Assembly (NCBI GenBank): GCA_963457665.1
Contig: OY735207.1
Location: 45,349,679 to 45,413,678, forward strand
Direction of reading: 5' to 3'
Origin: Thysanoteuthis rhombus
Taxonomy: Eukaryota > Mollusca > Cephalopoda > Oegopsida > Thysanoteuthidae
DNA: 64,000 bases
Part shown: piece by piece, positions 37,240 through 51,700 of the stretch
Numbering within the stretch: the stretch's first letter is position 1
Layout: each line of letters begins with the position of its first letter
Program-made: the position numbers and the translations under genes
Notes under the pieces: model-generated
The model's input: the letters and a program-made list of their open reading frames with translations, nothing else
Told to the model about the DNA's origin: nothing
Database searches by the model: none

Positions 37240-39640
37240 TTCAAACCATTTCCACCATATTCAAGCGTTGCGGCTGTCCACTCTGGGTCATGCTGAATCC
37301 ATCACATTCCGTTGATGTTTCAAACCATTTCCACCACATTCAAGTGTTGCTGCTTTCCACTCTGGGTCATGCTGATTCCACAACATTCCATTGATGTTTC
37401 AAACCATTTCAACAATATAGAAATGTTGCTGCTTTCCACTCTGGGACATGCTGATTCCACCACATTCCATTGATGTTTCAAACCATTTCAACAATATAGA
37501 AATGTTGCTGCTTTCCACTCTGGGACATGCTGATTCCACCACATTCCATTGATGTTTCAAACCATTTCCATCTCATTCAAGCGTTGCTGCTTTCCACTCT
37601 AGGTCATGCTGATTCCATCACATTCCATTGATGTTTCAAACCATTTCCACAATACTAAAGCGTTGCTGCTCTCCACTGTAAGTCATGCTGATTCCACCAC
37701 ATTCCATTGATATTTCGAACCATTTCCATTCATGCTGTTTCCACCATATTCAACCGTTGCTGCTCTCCATTTAAGGTCATGCTGATTCCACCACAATCCA
37801 ATGTTGTTTCGAACAATTCCCACCATATGCAAGCGTTGCTGCTCTCCACTATAGGCCATGCTGATTCCACGACATTCCATTGATGTTTCAAACCATTTCC
37901 ACCATATTCAAGCGTTGCGGCTTTCCACCCTGGGTCATGCTGATTCCACCACATTCCATTGATGTTTCAAACCATTTCCACCATATTCAAGCGTTGCTGC
38001 TTTCCACTCTGGGCCATGCTGATTCCACCACATTCCATTGATGTTTCAAACCATTTCCACCATATTCAAGCGTTGCGGCTGTCCACCCTGGGTCATGCTG
38101 ATTCCACAATATTTCGTTGATGTTTCAAACCATTTCCACCATATTCAAGTGTTGCTGCTTTCCACTCTAGGTCATGCTGATTCCACCACATTCCACTGAT
38201 GTTTCAAACCATTTCTACCACATTCAAGTGTTACTGCTCTCCACTCTGGGTCATGCTGATTCCACCACATTCCGTTGATGTTTCAAACCATTTCCACCAT
38301 ATTCAAGCGTTGCAGCTGTCCACTCTGGGTCATACTGATTCCACCACATTCCATTGATGTTTCAAACCATTTCCACCATATTCAAGAGTTGCTCCTTTCT
38401 AATTTCGGTCATGCTGATTCCACCACATTCCGTTGATGTTTCAAACCATTTCCACCTTATTCAGGCGTTGCGGCTGTCCACCCCGGGTCATGCTGATTCC
38501 ATCACATTACATTGATGTTTCAAACCATTTCCATTCATGCTGTTTCCACCATATTCAAGTGTTGCTGCTCACCACTCTATGCCATGTTGATTCCACCACA
38601 TTCCATTGATGTTTCAAACCATTTCCACCATATTCAAGCGTTGCAGCTGTCCACTCTGGGTCATGCTGATTCCACCACATTTCTTTGATGTTTCAAACCA
38701 TTCCCACCATATTCAAGCGTTGCGGCTGTCCACCCTGGATCATGCTGATTCCACCACATTCCATTGATGTTTCAAACCATTTCCACCATATTCAAGCGTT
38801 GCTGCTTTCCACTTTTGGTCATGCTGATTCCACCACATTTCGTTGATGTTTCAAACTATTCCCACCATATTCAAGCGTTGTGTCTGTCCACTCTGGGTCA
38901 TGCTGATTCCACCACATTCTATTGATGTTTCAAACCATTTCCATTCATGCTGTTTCCACCATATCCAAGCGTTGCTGCTCCCCATTTTATGTCATGCTGA
39001 TTCCACCACATAACAGTGTTGTTTCGAACCATTCCCACCATATGCAAGCGTTGCTGCTCTCCACCATAGGCCATGCTAATTCTACCACATTTCTTTGATG
39101 TTTCAAACCATTTCCACCTTATTCAAGTGTTGCTCCTTTCCAATCTCGGTCATGCTGATTCCACCACATTCCATTGATGTTTCAAACCATTTCCACCATA
39201 TTCAAGTGTTGCTCCTTCCCAATCTCGGTCATGCTGATTCCACCACATTCCGTTGATGTTTCAAACCATTTCCACCATATTCTAGTGTTGCTCCTTTCCA
39301 ATCTCGGTCATGCTGATTCCACCACATTCCATTGATGTTTCAAACCATTTCCACCATATTCAAGTGTTGCTCCTTTCCAATCTCGGTCATGCTGATTCCA
39401 CCACATTCCGTTGATGTTTCAAACCATTTCCACCATATTCAAGCGTTGCTGCTCTCAACTCTCAGTCATGCTGATTCTACCACATTCCGTTGATGTTTCA
39501 AACCATTTCCATTCATGCTGTTCCCACCATATTCAAGCGTTGCTGCTTTCCACTCTAGGTCATGCTGATTCCACCACATTCCATTGATGTTTCAAACCAT
39601 TTCCACCACATTCAAGTGTTGCTGCTTTCCACCGTAGGTC
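37240..39640. repeat. 79-bp derived tandem array
   Basis: About 30 units of 79 bp run GCTGATTCCACCACATTCCA, TTGATGTTTCAAACCATTTC, CACCATATTCAAGCGTTGCT, then CTTTCCACTCTGGGTCAT. Measured spacing between successive ATGCTGATT landmarks is 79 bp (37,937 to 38,016). Occasional units retain an extra 15 bp (ATTCATGCTGTTTCC) and are then 94 bp. The 79-bp unit is therefore a 94-bp dimer that lost 15 bp and then amplified. Confidence 0.9.
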
Positions 39641-41569
39641 ATGCTGATTCCATCACATTCCATTGATGTTTCAAACCATTTCCATTCATGCTGTTTCCAC
39701 CATATTCAAGCGTTGCTGCTACCCTCTCGAGGTCATGCTGATTCCAACATATTCTATCGACGTTTCGAACCATTCCCATCAATGCTGTTTCCACCATGAC
39801 GATGACTTGACGAACTATTTCCATACTTTTCAGGTGTTGCTACCCACCTATCTGAGTCATGCTATTTCCATCACGTTCTTGATATTTTTTCTAACCATTT
39901 CCATACCATATCAAAACATTGCTGCTTTCCTGTCTTAGTCACGCCCTTTCCATCATTTCTGAGTCTTCCTGCACTCCTATCTCAGTCATGCTGTTACCGC
40001 GACTTACTGTTGTTTCAAACCATTTCCATTTCTGCTGTTTCCACCATATTGAAGCATTGCTGCTCTCCTCTCTTAGTCAAGCTGTTCCAACCAGATTGAA
40101 GTGTTGCTACTTTCCTCTCTTGGTCATGCTGTTTTCACCATTTCCAAGTGTTGCTGCACACCTATATCCAAGTCAAGCTGCTTCCACCAGATACCGATGT
40201 TGTTCCGAACCATTCCCAATCCAGCTGTTTCAACCATTTCCAAGTTTTGCTACTCACCTATCTCAGTCATGCCATTTCTTCCGCATATCATTGAAGTTTT
40301 GAACCATATCCATCCGTGCCATTAACACCATATCCAAGTGTTGCTGCTATTCTCCTAGTCATGCTTGTTCCACCATTCCACCAGATTATAACGTTGTTCC
40401 AAACCATTCCTTTTCATGCTGTTCTAACCATTTCCAAGTCTTGCTGCTCACCTACCTGTCAATCTGTTTCCACCATATTCCAATGTTCTTTCGAACCATT
40501 TCCACCATTACCAAGTGTTGACGCTTACCTATCGCAGTCACGTTGTTTCAACCAGATTTTGACATTGTTTCAACCAGATTTTGATGTTCTTTCCACCATA
40601 TCCAAGTGTTGCTGCAACCATTCTGCAGTCAAGCTGTTTCCACCACATTCCATTGTTGTTCAGAACCATTTCCATTCATGCTGTTTCAACCATATCCAAG
40701 GGTTGCTGCTCTCTCCTCTTGGTCATGCTGTTTCCATCACATTCCATTGATGTTTTGAACCATATCCATTCATGCTTTTCCTGGAATTTCCGATGTTGTT
40801 CCAAAACCTTTTCCATATATGCTGTTTCCACCATTTCCAAGTGTTGCTGCTCACTTACCTCAGTCGATCTATCTCCACCATATTCCAATGTTCTTTCAAA
40901 CCATTTCCATTCTTACCTTTTCCAAGTGTCAACGTTCACTTATCCCAGTCATGTTGTTCCCATCAAAATCTGATTTTGTTTCCACCATATCCAAGCGTTG
41001 CTGCTATCTTGCTGCAGTCATGCTGTTTCCACCATATTCCAATATTGTTTCAAACCATTTGCATCCAAGCTGTCTCCACCATATCCAAATGTTCCTTCTC
41101 ACCACTCCCAGTCATGCTGTTTCCATCGAATTCAAGTGTTGCTGCTATGCTCTGGTAGTCATGCTCCTTCCAACGAATTTCAATGCCGTTTCCACCATCT
41201 CAAAGTCTTTGGTACTCACTTATTTCTGTCATGCTATTTCCACCATATCTGAACGTTGCTGCTATCCTCCTGCATTCTTGCTGTTTCCACCACATTCCAA
41301 TGTTGTTTAGAACCATTACCATTCATGCAGTACTAAGAACAATATTCAAGCTTTGCTGCTTTCTTCTGTTGGTCATTCTGTTTCCACCACATTCCATTGT
41401 TGTTTCGAACCATCTCCATTCATGCTGTTTCCACGATTTCCAAGTGTTGCTACTTCAGTCATGCTGTTTCCTACACATTCTGATGTTCTTCCAAACTATT
41501 TCCATTCATCCTGTTTCCACCATATTCAAGTGTTGCTGCTATCATTCCACAGTCAGGCTGTTTCCACCA

Positions 41570-44500
41570 CATTCCATAGATTTTTCAACTATTTCCATCC
41601 TTGTTGTTTCCATCATTTCCAAGTGTTGCTGCTATCCTCTTGCAGTCATGCTGTCTCCACCACATTCCATTGTTGTTGCGAACCATTTCCATTCTTGCTA
41701 GTTCCACCATTTCCAAGTGTTGCTGCTCACCTATCTCCGTCATGCTGTTTCCACCACAATCCATTGTTGTTTTGAACCATTTCCATTCCTGCTCTTCACA
41801 CCATATCCAAGTGCCGCTGTTATCTTCTGGTAGTCACGCTGGTTTCACCACATTCCATAGATTTCTCGAACCATTTCCATCCTTGTTGTTTCCACCATTT
41901 CCAAGTGTTGCTGCTCACCTATCTCCGCCATGCTGTTTCCACCACATTCCATTGTTGTTGCAAACCATTCCGATTCTTGCTAGTTCCACCATTTCAAGTG
42001 TTGCTGCTCACTTATCTCCGTCATGCTGTTTCCACCACAATCCATTGTTATTTTGAACCATTTCCATTCCTGCTCTTCACACCATATCCAAGTGTCGCTG
42101 TTATCCTTTGGTAGTCACGCTGGTTTCACCACATTCCGTAGATTTCTCGAACCATTTCCATCCTTGTTGTTTCCACCATTTTCAAGTGTTGCTGCTCACC
42201 TATCTCCGTCATGCTGTTTCCACCACATTCCATTGTTGTTGCAAACCATTCCCATTCTTGCTAGTTCCACCATTTCAAGTGTTGCTGCTCACCTATCTCA
42301 GTCATACTGTTTCCACCACAATCCATTGTTGTTTTGAACCATTTCCATTCCTGCTCTTCACACCATATCCAAGTGCCGCTGTTATCCTCTGGTAGTCACG
42401 CTGGTTTCACCACATTCCATAGATTTCTCGAACCATTTCCATCCTTGTTGTTTCCACCATTTCCAAGTGTTGCTGCTCACCTATCTCTGTCATGCTGTTT
42501 CCACCACATTCCATTGTTGTTGCAAACCATTTCCATTCTTGCAAGTTCCACCATTTCCAAGTGTTGCTGCTCACCTATCTCCGTCATGCTGTTTCCACCA
42601 CAATCCATTGTTGTTTTGAACCATTTCCATTCCTGCTGTTCACACCATATCCAAGTGCCGCTGTTATCCTCTGGTAGTCACGCTGGTTTCACCACATTCC
42701 ATAGATTTCTCGAACAATTTCCATCCTTGTTGTTTCTATCATTTCCAAGTGTTGCTGCTCACCTATCTCTGTCATGCTGTTTCCACCACATTCCATTGTT
42801 GTTGCAAACCATTCCCATTCTTGCTAGTTCCACCATTTCAAGTGTTGCTGCTCATTTATCTCCGTCATGCTGTTTCCACCACAATCCATTGTTGTTTTGA
42901 ACCATTTCCATTCCTGCTCTTCACACCATATCCAAGTGTCGCTGTTATCCTCTGGTAGTCACGCTGGTTTCACCACATTCCGTAGATTTCTCGAACCATT
43001 TCCATCCTTGTTGTTTCCACCATTTCTAAGTGTTGCTGCTCACCTATCTCCGTCATGCTGTTTCCACCACATTCCATTGTTGTTGCAAACCATTCCCATT
43101 CTTGCTAGTTCCACCATTTCAAGTGTTGCTGCTCATTTATCTCCGTCATGCTGTTTCCATCACAATCCATTGTTGTTTTGAACCATTTCCATTCCTGCTG
43201 TTCACACCATATCCAAGCGCCTTTGCTATTCTCTGGCAGTCACGCTGGTTCCAACACATTCCGTCGATTTCTCGAACCATTTCCATCCTTGTTGTTTCCA
43301 TCATTTCCAAGTGTTGCTGCTATCCTCTTGCAGTCATGCTGTTTCCACCACATTCCATTGTTGTTGCAAACCATTTCCATTCTTGCTAGTACCACCATTT
43401 CAAGTGTTGCTGCTCACCTATCTCCGTCATACTGTTTCCATAACAATCCATTGTTGTTTTGAACCATTTCCATTCCTGCTCTTCACACCATATCCAAGTG
43501 TCGCTGTTATCCTCTGGTAGTCACGCTGGTTCCAACACATTCCGTAGATTTCTCGAACCATTTCCATCCTTGTTGTTTCCATCATTTCCAAGTGTTGCTG
43601 CTCACCTATCTCCGTCATGCTGTTTCCACCACATTCCATTGTTGTGGCAAACCATTTCCATTCTTGCTAGTTCCACCATTTCAAGTGTTGCTGCTCACCT
43701 ATCTCCATCATGCTGTTTCCACCACAATCCATTGTTGTTTTGAACCATTTCCATTCCTGCTCTTCACACCATATCCAAGTGTCGCTGTTATCCTCTGGTA
43801 GTCACGCTGGTTTCACCACATTCCATAGATTTCTCGAACCATTTCCATCCTTGTTGTTTCCACCATTTCCAAGTGTTGCTGCTCACCTATCTCCGTCATG
43901 CTGTTTCCACTACATTCCATTGTTGTTGCAAACCATTTCCATTCTTGCAAGTTCCACCGTTTCAAGTGTTGCTGCTCACCTATCTCTGTCATGCTGTTTC
44001 CACCACAATCTATTGTTGTTTTGAACCATTTCCATTCCTGCTGTTCCCACCATATCCAAGCGCCTTTGCTATTCTCTGGTAGTCACGCTGGTTCCACCAC
44101 ATTCCGTAGATTTTTCAACCATTTCCATCCTTGTTGTTTCCACCATTTCCAAGTGTTGCTGCTCACCTATCTCCGTCATGCTGTTTCCACCACATTTCAT
44201 TGTTGTTGCAAACCATTTCCATTCTTGCAAGTTCCACCATTTCAAGTGTTGCTGCTCACCTATCTCCGTCATGCTGTTTCCACCACAATCCATTGTTGTT
44301 TTGAACCATTTCCATTCCTGCTCTTCACACCATATCCAAGTGTCGCTGTTATCCTTTGGTAGTCACGCTGGTTTCACCACATTCCGTAGATTTCTCAAAC
44401 CATTTCCATCCTTGTTGTTTCCACCATTTCCAAGTGTTGCTGCTCACCTATCTCCGTCATGCTGTTTCCACCACATTCCATTGTTGTTGCAAACCATTTC

Positions 44501-47500
44501 CATTCTTCCTAGTTCCACCGTTTCAAGTGTTGCTGCTCACCTATCTCCGTCATGCTGTTTCCATCACAATCCATTGTTGTTTTGAACCATTTCCATTCCT
44601 GCTGTTCCCACCATATCCAAGTGCCGCTGTTATCCTCTGGTAATCACGCTGGTTCCACCACATCCCGTAGATTTCTCGAACCATTTCCATCCTTGTTGTT
44701 TCCACCATTTCCAAGTGTTGCTGCTCACCTATCTCTGTCATGCTGTTTCCACCACATTCCATTGTTGTTGCAAACCATTTCCATTCTTGCAAGTTCCACC
44801 ATTTCAAGTGTTGCTGCTCACCTATCTCCGTCATGCTGTTTCCACCACAATCCATTGTTGTTTTGAACCATTTCCATTCCTGCTCTTCACACCATATCCA
44901 AGTGTCGCTGTTATCCTTTGGTAGTCACGCTGGTTTCACCACATTCCGTAGATTTCTCGAACCATTTCCATCCTTGTTGTTTCCACCATTTCCAAGTGTT
45001 GCTGCTATCCTCTTGCAGTCATGCTGTTTCCACCACATTCCATTGTTGTTGCAAACCATTTCCATTCTTGCTAGTTCCACCATTTCCAAGTGTTGCTGCT
45101 CACCTATCTCCGTCATGCTGTTTCCACCACAATCCATTGTTGTTTTGAACCATTTCCATTCCTGCTCTTCACACCATATCCAAGTGTCGCTGTTATCCTC
45201 TGGTAGTCACGCTGGTTTCACCACATTCCATAGATTTCTCGAACCATTTCCATCCTTGTTGTTTCCACCATTTCCAAGTGTTGCTGCTCACCTATCTCTG
45301 TCATGCTGTTTCCACCACATTCCATTGTTGTTGCAAACCATTCCCATTCTTGCTAGTTCCACCATTTCAAGTGTTGCTGCTCATTTATCTCCGTCATGCT
45401 GTTTCCACCACAATCCATTGTTGTTTTGAACCATTTCCATTCCTGCTCTTCACACCATATCCAAGTGTCGCTGTTATCCTCTGGTAGTCACGCTGGTTTC
45501 ACCACATTCCGTAGATTTCTCGAACCATTTCCATTCTTGTTGTTTCCACCATTTCCAAGTGTTGCTGCTCACCTATCTCCGTCATGCTGTTTCCACCACA
45601 TTCCATTGTTGTTGCAAACCATTTCCATTCTTGCAAGTTCCACCGTTTCAAGTGTTGCTGCTCACCTATCTCTGTCATGCTGTTTCCACCACAATCCATT
45701 GTTGTTTTGAACCATTTCCATTCCTGCTCTTCACACCATATCCAAGTGCCGCTGTTATCCTCTGGTAATCACGCTGGTTCCACCACATTCCGTAGATTTC
45801 TCGAACCATTTCCATCCTTGTTGTTTCCACCATTTTCAAGTGTTGCTGCTCACCTATCTCCGTCATGCTGTTTCCACCACATTCCATTGTTGTTGCAAAC
45901 CATTTCCATTCTTGCTACTTCTACCATTTCAAGTGTTGCTGCTCACCTATCTCCGTCATGCTGTTTCCACCATCCATTGTTGTTTTGAACCATTTCCATT
46001 CCTGCTGTTCCCACCATATCCAAGCGCCGTTGCTATCCTCTGGCAGTCACGCTGGTTCCACCACATTCCGTAGATTTTTAAACCATTTCCATCCTTGTTG
46101 TTTCCACCATTTCCAAGTGTTGCTGCTCACCTATCTCCGTCATGCTGTTTCCACCACATTCCATTGTTGTTGCAAACCATTTCCATTCTTGCTACTTCTA
46201 CCATTTCAAGTGTTGCTGCTCACCTATCTCCGTCATGCTGTTTCCACCATCCATTGTTGTTTTGAACCATTTCCATTCCTGCTGTTCCCACCATATCCAA
46301 GCGCCGTTGCTATCCTCTGGCAGTCACGCTGGTTCCACCACATTCCGTAGATTTTTAAACCATTTCCATCCTTGTTGTTTCCACCATTTCCAAGTGTTGC
46401 TGCTCACCTATCTCCGTCATGCTGTTTCCACCACATTCCATTGTTGTTGCAAACCATTCCCATTCTTGCTAGTTCCACCATTTCCAAGTGTTGCTGCTCA
46501 CCTATCTCCGTCATGCTGTTTCCACCACAATCCATTGTTGTTTTGAACCATTTCCATTCCTGCTCTTCACACCATATCCAAGTGTCGCTGTTATCCTTTG
46601 ATAGTCACGCTGGTTTCACCACATTCCATAGATTTCTCGAACCATTTCCATCCTTGTTGTTTCCACCATTTCCAAGTGTTGCTGCTCACCTATCTCCGTC
46701 ATGCTGTTTCCACCACATTCCATTGTTGTTGCAAACCATTTCCATTCTTGCTACTTCTACCATTTCAAGTGTTGCTGCTCACCTATCTCCGTCATGCTGT
46801 TTCCACCACAATCCATTGTTGTTTTGAACCATTTCCATTCCTGCTCTTCACACCATATCCAAGTGTCGCTCTTATACTTTGGTAGTCACGCTGGTTTCAC
46901 CACATTCCGTAGATTTCTCAAACCATTTCCATCCTTGTTGTTTCCACCATTTCCAAGTGTTGCTGCTCACCTATCTCCGTCATGCTGTTTCCACCACATT
47001 CCATTGTTGTTGCAAACCATTTCCATTCTTGCAAGTTCCACCGTTTCAAGTGTTGCTGCTCACCTATCTCCGTCATGCTGTTTCCACCACAATCCATTGT
47101 TGTTTTGAACCATTTCCATTCCCTGCTGTTCCCACCATATCCAAGTGCCGCTGTTATCCTCTGGTAATCACGCTGGTTCCACCACATTCCGTAGATTTCT
47201 CGAACCATTTCCATCCTTGTTGTTTCCACCATTTCCAAGTGTTGCTGCTCACCTATCTCTGTCATGCTGTCTCCACCACATTCCATTGTTGTTGCAAACC
47301 ATTTCCATTCTTGCTAGTTCCACCATTTCCAAGTGTTGCTGCTCACCTATCTCCGTCATGCTGTTTCCACCACAATCCATTGTTGTTTTGAACCATTTCC
47401 ATTCCTGCTGTTCCCACCATATCCAAGTGTCGCTGTTATCCTTTGGTAGTCACGCTGGTTTCACCACATTCCGTAGATTTCTCGAACCATTTCCATCCTT

Positions 47501-48700
47501 GTTGTTTCCACCATTTCCAAGTGTTGCTGCTATCCTCTTGCAGTCATGCTGTCTCCAACACATTCCATTGTTGTTGCAAACCATTTCCATTCTTGCTAGT
47601 TCCACCATTTCCAAGTGTTGCTGCTCACCTATCTCCGTCATGCTGTTTCCACCACAATCCATTGTTGTTTTGAACCATTTCCATTCTTGCTGTTCACACC
47701 ATATCCAAGTGCCGCTGTTATCCTCTGGTAGTCACGCTGGTTTCACCACATTCCATAGATTTCTCGAACCATTTCCATCCTTGTTGTTTCCACCATTTCC
47801 AAGTGTTGCTGCTCACCTATCTCTGTCATGCTGTTTCCACCACATTCCATTGTTGTTGCAAACCATTCCCATTCTTGCTAGTTCCACCATTTCAAGTGTT
47901 GCTGCTCATTTATCTCCGTCATGCTGTTTCCACCACAATCCATTGTTGTTTTGAACCATTTCCATTCCTGCTCTTCACACCATATCCAAGTGTCGCTGTT
48001 ATCATCTGGTAGTCACGCTGGTTTCACCACATTCCGTAGATTTCTCGAACCATTTCCATCCTTGTTGTTTCCACCATTTCCAAGTGTTGCTGCTCACCTA
48101 TCTCCGTCATGCTGTTTCCACCACATTCCATTGTTGTTGCAAACCATTTCCATTCTTGCTAGTTCCACCATTTCCAAGTGTTGCTGCTCACCTATCTCCG
48201 TCATGCTGTTTCCACCACAATCCATTGTTGTTTTGAACCATTTCCATTCCTGCTCTTCACACCATATCCAAGTGCCGCTGTTATCCTCTGGTAATCACGC
48301 TGGTTCCACCACATTCCGTAGATTTCTCGAACCATTTCCATCCTTGTTGTTTCCACCATTTTCAAGTGTTGCTGCTCACCTATCTCCGTCATGCTGTTTC
48401 CACCACATTCCATTGTTGTTGCAAACCATTTCCATTCTTGCTAGTTCTACCATTTCAAGTGTTGCTGCTCACCTATCTCCGTCATGCTGTTTCCACCATC
48501 CATTGTTGTTTTGAACCATTTCCATTCCTGCTGTTCCCACCATATCCAAGCGCCGTTGCTATCCTCTGGCAGTCACGCTGGTTCCACCACATTCCGTAGA
48601 TTTTTAAACCATTTCCATCCTTGTTGTTTCCATCATTTCCAAGTGTTGCTGCTCACCTATGCCAGTCATGCTGTTTCCACCACATTCCATTGTTGCTATT
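41570..48700. repeat. 281-bp higher-order repeat array (about 25 units)
   Basis: The landmark GTAGATTTCTCGAACCATTT recurs about every 281 bp, from 41,577 (diverged) through 41,857, 42,138, 42,419 and so on to about 48,597. A 281-bp unit equals six 47-bp monomers less one base (CATTTCAAG against CATTTCCAAG; units without the loss are 282). Two neighbouring units near 45.9-46.35 kb lack 4 bp (CCACCATCCATTG) and are 277 bp. Units are nearly identical while monomers within a unit differ widely, the definition of a higher-order repeat. Overlapping frames of up to 269 codons are artefacts. Confidence 0.93.
44700..48620. repeat. 2.5-kb super-duplication inside the 281-bp array
   Basis: Unit-specific variants in 44.9-46.1 kb recur in the same order in 47.4-48.6 kb. 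Examples are the unit where TATCCTCTTGCAGTCATGCT replaces the usual TCACCTATCTCC segment (45.0 and 47.53 kb) and the unit with the 4-bp loss (45.97 and 48.5 kb). The offset is 2,525-2,526 bp, which equals nine units. A block of nine higher-order units was copied once. Confidence 0.85.
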
Positions 48701-51700
48701 CTCTCCTAATCAAGCTGTTTCCACCAGATTGTTACGTTGTTTCAAACCATTTCGTCTCATGCTGTTCTAACCGTTTCTGTGTTGCCCTCCACTTACCTCA
48801 GTCGATCAGGTCCCACCATATTCTAATGTTCTTTCAAACCATTTCCACCATTTCCAAGTGTTGATGCTCACCTCACCCAGTCATGTTGTTTCCACCAGAT
48901 ACCAATTTTGTTTCGGACTATTTCCATTCCTGCTGTTTCCATCAATCCTAAACGTTGTCGTTATCTTCTCATAGTCATGATGTTCCCACCATATCTGAGC
49001 GTTGCTGCTATCCTCTTGCAGTCATGCTGTATCTACCACATTCCATCGTTTCAAACCATTCCTATATTTTCTATTCATGCTGTTTCCACCACATTCCATT
49101 GTTTCAAACCATTTCTATATTTTCTATTCATGCTGTTTCCACCATTTCTAAGTTGCTGCACACCTATCCCAGTCATGCTGTTCCCACCACATTCTGTTGT
49201 TGTTCGAAACCATTTCCATTCATCCAGTTTCCACCATATCCGACTGTTGCTGCTATCCACTGTCATGCTTTTTCCACCACTTCATATTGATATTGTTACT
49301 CACCTATCAGTCATGCTGTTTCCATCACATTCTGGTGTTGTTCCGAACGTTTTCCATACATGCTGTTTCCACCATTTCCAAGCGTTGTTACTCACCTACC
49401 TCGGTTGATCTATATTCCAATGTTCTTTCAAACCATTACCATTCTTGCCGTATCTACCAATTCCTCATGTTGTTTCCACCAGATTCTGATTTTGTTTCCA
49501 CCATATCCAAGCGTTGCTGCTATCTTTCTGCAGTCATGCCGTTTCTACCATATTCCAATGTTGTTTTATACCATTTCCATCCATGCTGTCTCCACCATAT
49601 CCAAATGTTCCTTCTCACCACTCCCAGTCATGACGTTACCATCATACTCCAATGTTGATACAATCCATTTCCATTCATGCTGTTTCCATCACATCCGAGG
49701 ATTGCTATTATCCTCTTGCAGTCACGAAGTTTCCACCACATTCCAATGTTGTTTAGAACCATTACCATTCATGCTGTACAAAACATATTCAAGCGTTGCT
49801 GCTTTCTTCTGTTGGTCATGCTGTTTCCACCACATTCCAGCGTTGTTTAAAACCATCTCCATTCATGCTGTGTCCACCATTTCTAAGCGTTGCTGCTCAC
49901 CTACTCCAGTCATGATGTTTCCTACACATTCTGAAGTTGTTCCAAACCATTTCCATTCATCCCGTTCATATCATGTCTGAGCGTTGCTGCTAACCTCTGT
50001 CATGCTCTTTCCACCACATTCTAATGTTGTCTTGATCCATTTCCATCCATGCTGTTCCACCATTTCCAAGTGTTGTTACTCACCTTTCACAGTCATGCTG
50101 TTTCCATAAAATTCCATTGTTTTGAACCATTCCCATCCATGCAGTTTCTGGAATTTCCAAGTGTTGCTGTTTCCACCAGATTCTGATGTTGTTTTGAACC
50201 ATTTCCATTCATGCTGTATCCACAATTTCCAAGTGTTGCTGCTCACCACTCCCAGTCTCGCCGTTTCCACCACATTCCATTGTTGTTTCGAACCATATCC
50301 ATTATTGTTGTTTCCACCATATCCAAGCGCTCTTGCTACCCTCTGGTATTCATGCTGTTTCCACCACATTCCAATGTTGTTTCGAACCATTTCTATTCTT
50401 GCTGTTTCCACCATTTCAAAGTCTTGGTACTCACTTATTTCTGTCATCCTATTTCTACCATATCTGAATGTTGCTGCTATCCTCCTGCATTCTTGCTGTT
50501 TCCACCACATTCCAATGTAGTTTAGAACTATTACCATTCATGCTGTAAAAAAACAATATTCAAGCGTTGCTGCTTTCTTCTGTTGGTCATGCTGTTTCCA
50601 CCACATTCCATTGTTGTTTCGAACCATCTCCATTCATGCTGTTTCCACCATTTCAATTCTTGTTATTTCCACCATTTCTAAGTGATGCTGCTCACCTACT
50701 CCAGTCATGCTGTTTCCTACACATTCTGATGTTGTTTCAAACCATTTCCATTCATACCATATCTGAGGGTTGCTGCTATCCTCTGTCATGCTCTTTCCAC
50801 CACATTCCATTGATATTTTGAACTTTTCCCATCCACGCGGTTTCTGGAAGTGTTGCTGTTTCCACCAGATTCTGATGTTGTCCTGAACCATTTCCATTCA
50901 TACTGTTTCCAAGTGTTGCTGCTCACCTCTCCCGGTCTTGCCGTTTCCACCACATTCCATTGTTGTTTCAAACCATTTCCATTCCTGCTGTTCCCAACAT
51001 ATCCAAGTGTTGCTGCTCACCTATCCCAGTCATGCTGTTTCCACCAGATACTGATGTTGTTCCATTCCTGCTGTCTCTATCATACTGAAGCGTCGTTGCT
51101 TTCCTCTCTTGGTCATGCTGTTTCTACCACATTCCATTAATGTTTCGAACCATTTCCATTCCTGCGATTTCCACCATTCCCAAGCGTTGCTGTTATCCTC
51201 TCTTAGTCATGCTGTTTCCACCGTATCCGAGCATTACTGCTATCCTCTTGCAGCTGTTTCCACCACATTCCATTTTTGTTTTGAACCATTTCCATTCATG
51301 CTGTTTCCACCATTTCCAAGTGTTGTTACTCACCTTTCAATCATGCTGTTCCCATAAAATTCCATTGAAGTTTTGGACCATTCCCATTCCTGCTGTTTCC
51401 ACCATCTGCAAGAGTTGCTGCTTCCCACTCTTGGTCATGTTGTTTCCACCACATTCCATTGATGTTTCGGACCATTTCCATTCAGGCTGTTCCCACCAAG
51501 GCCAAGTGTCGCTGCTATCTGTAGTCTAACAGGCTCTCTCCACTACACCCCGATCTTATTTTGGATCACTTCCATTTGAACCATTTTCGTTGTTTCCATC
51601 ATATCCAAGCGTTGCTGCTATCTTCTTTCAGTTGTGCTGTTTCCACCATATCCAAGAATTGCTGCTCACCACAATCAATTATGTTGTTTGGAACCATTTC

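Noticed and set aside
47145..47954. 269-codon plus-strand ORF and many similar 100-230-codon ORFs (CCFHHIPLLLQTI type)
   Set aside because: These come from the C/T-rich, stop-poor strand of the 47-bp satellite. Several registers and sometimes both strands are open over the same DNA.
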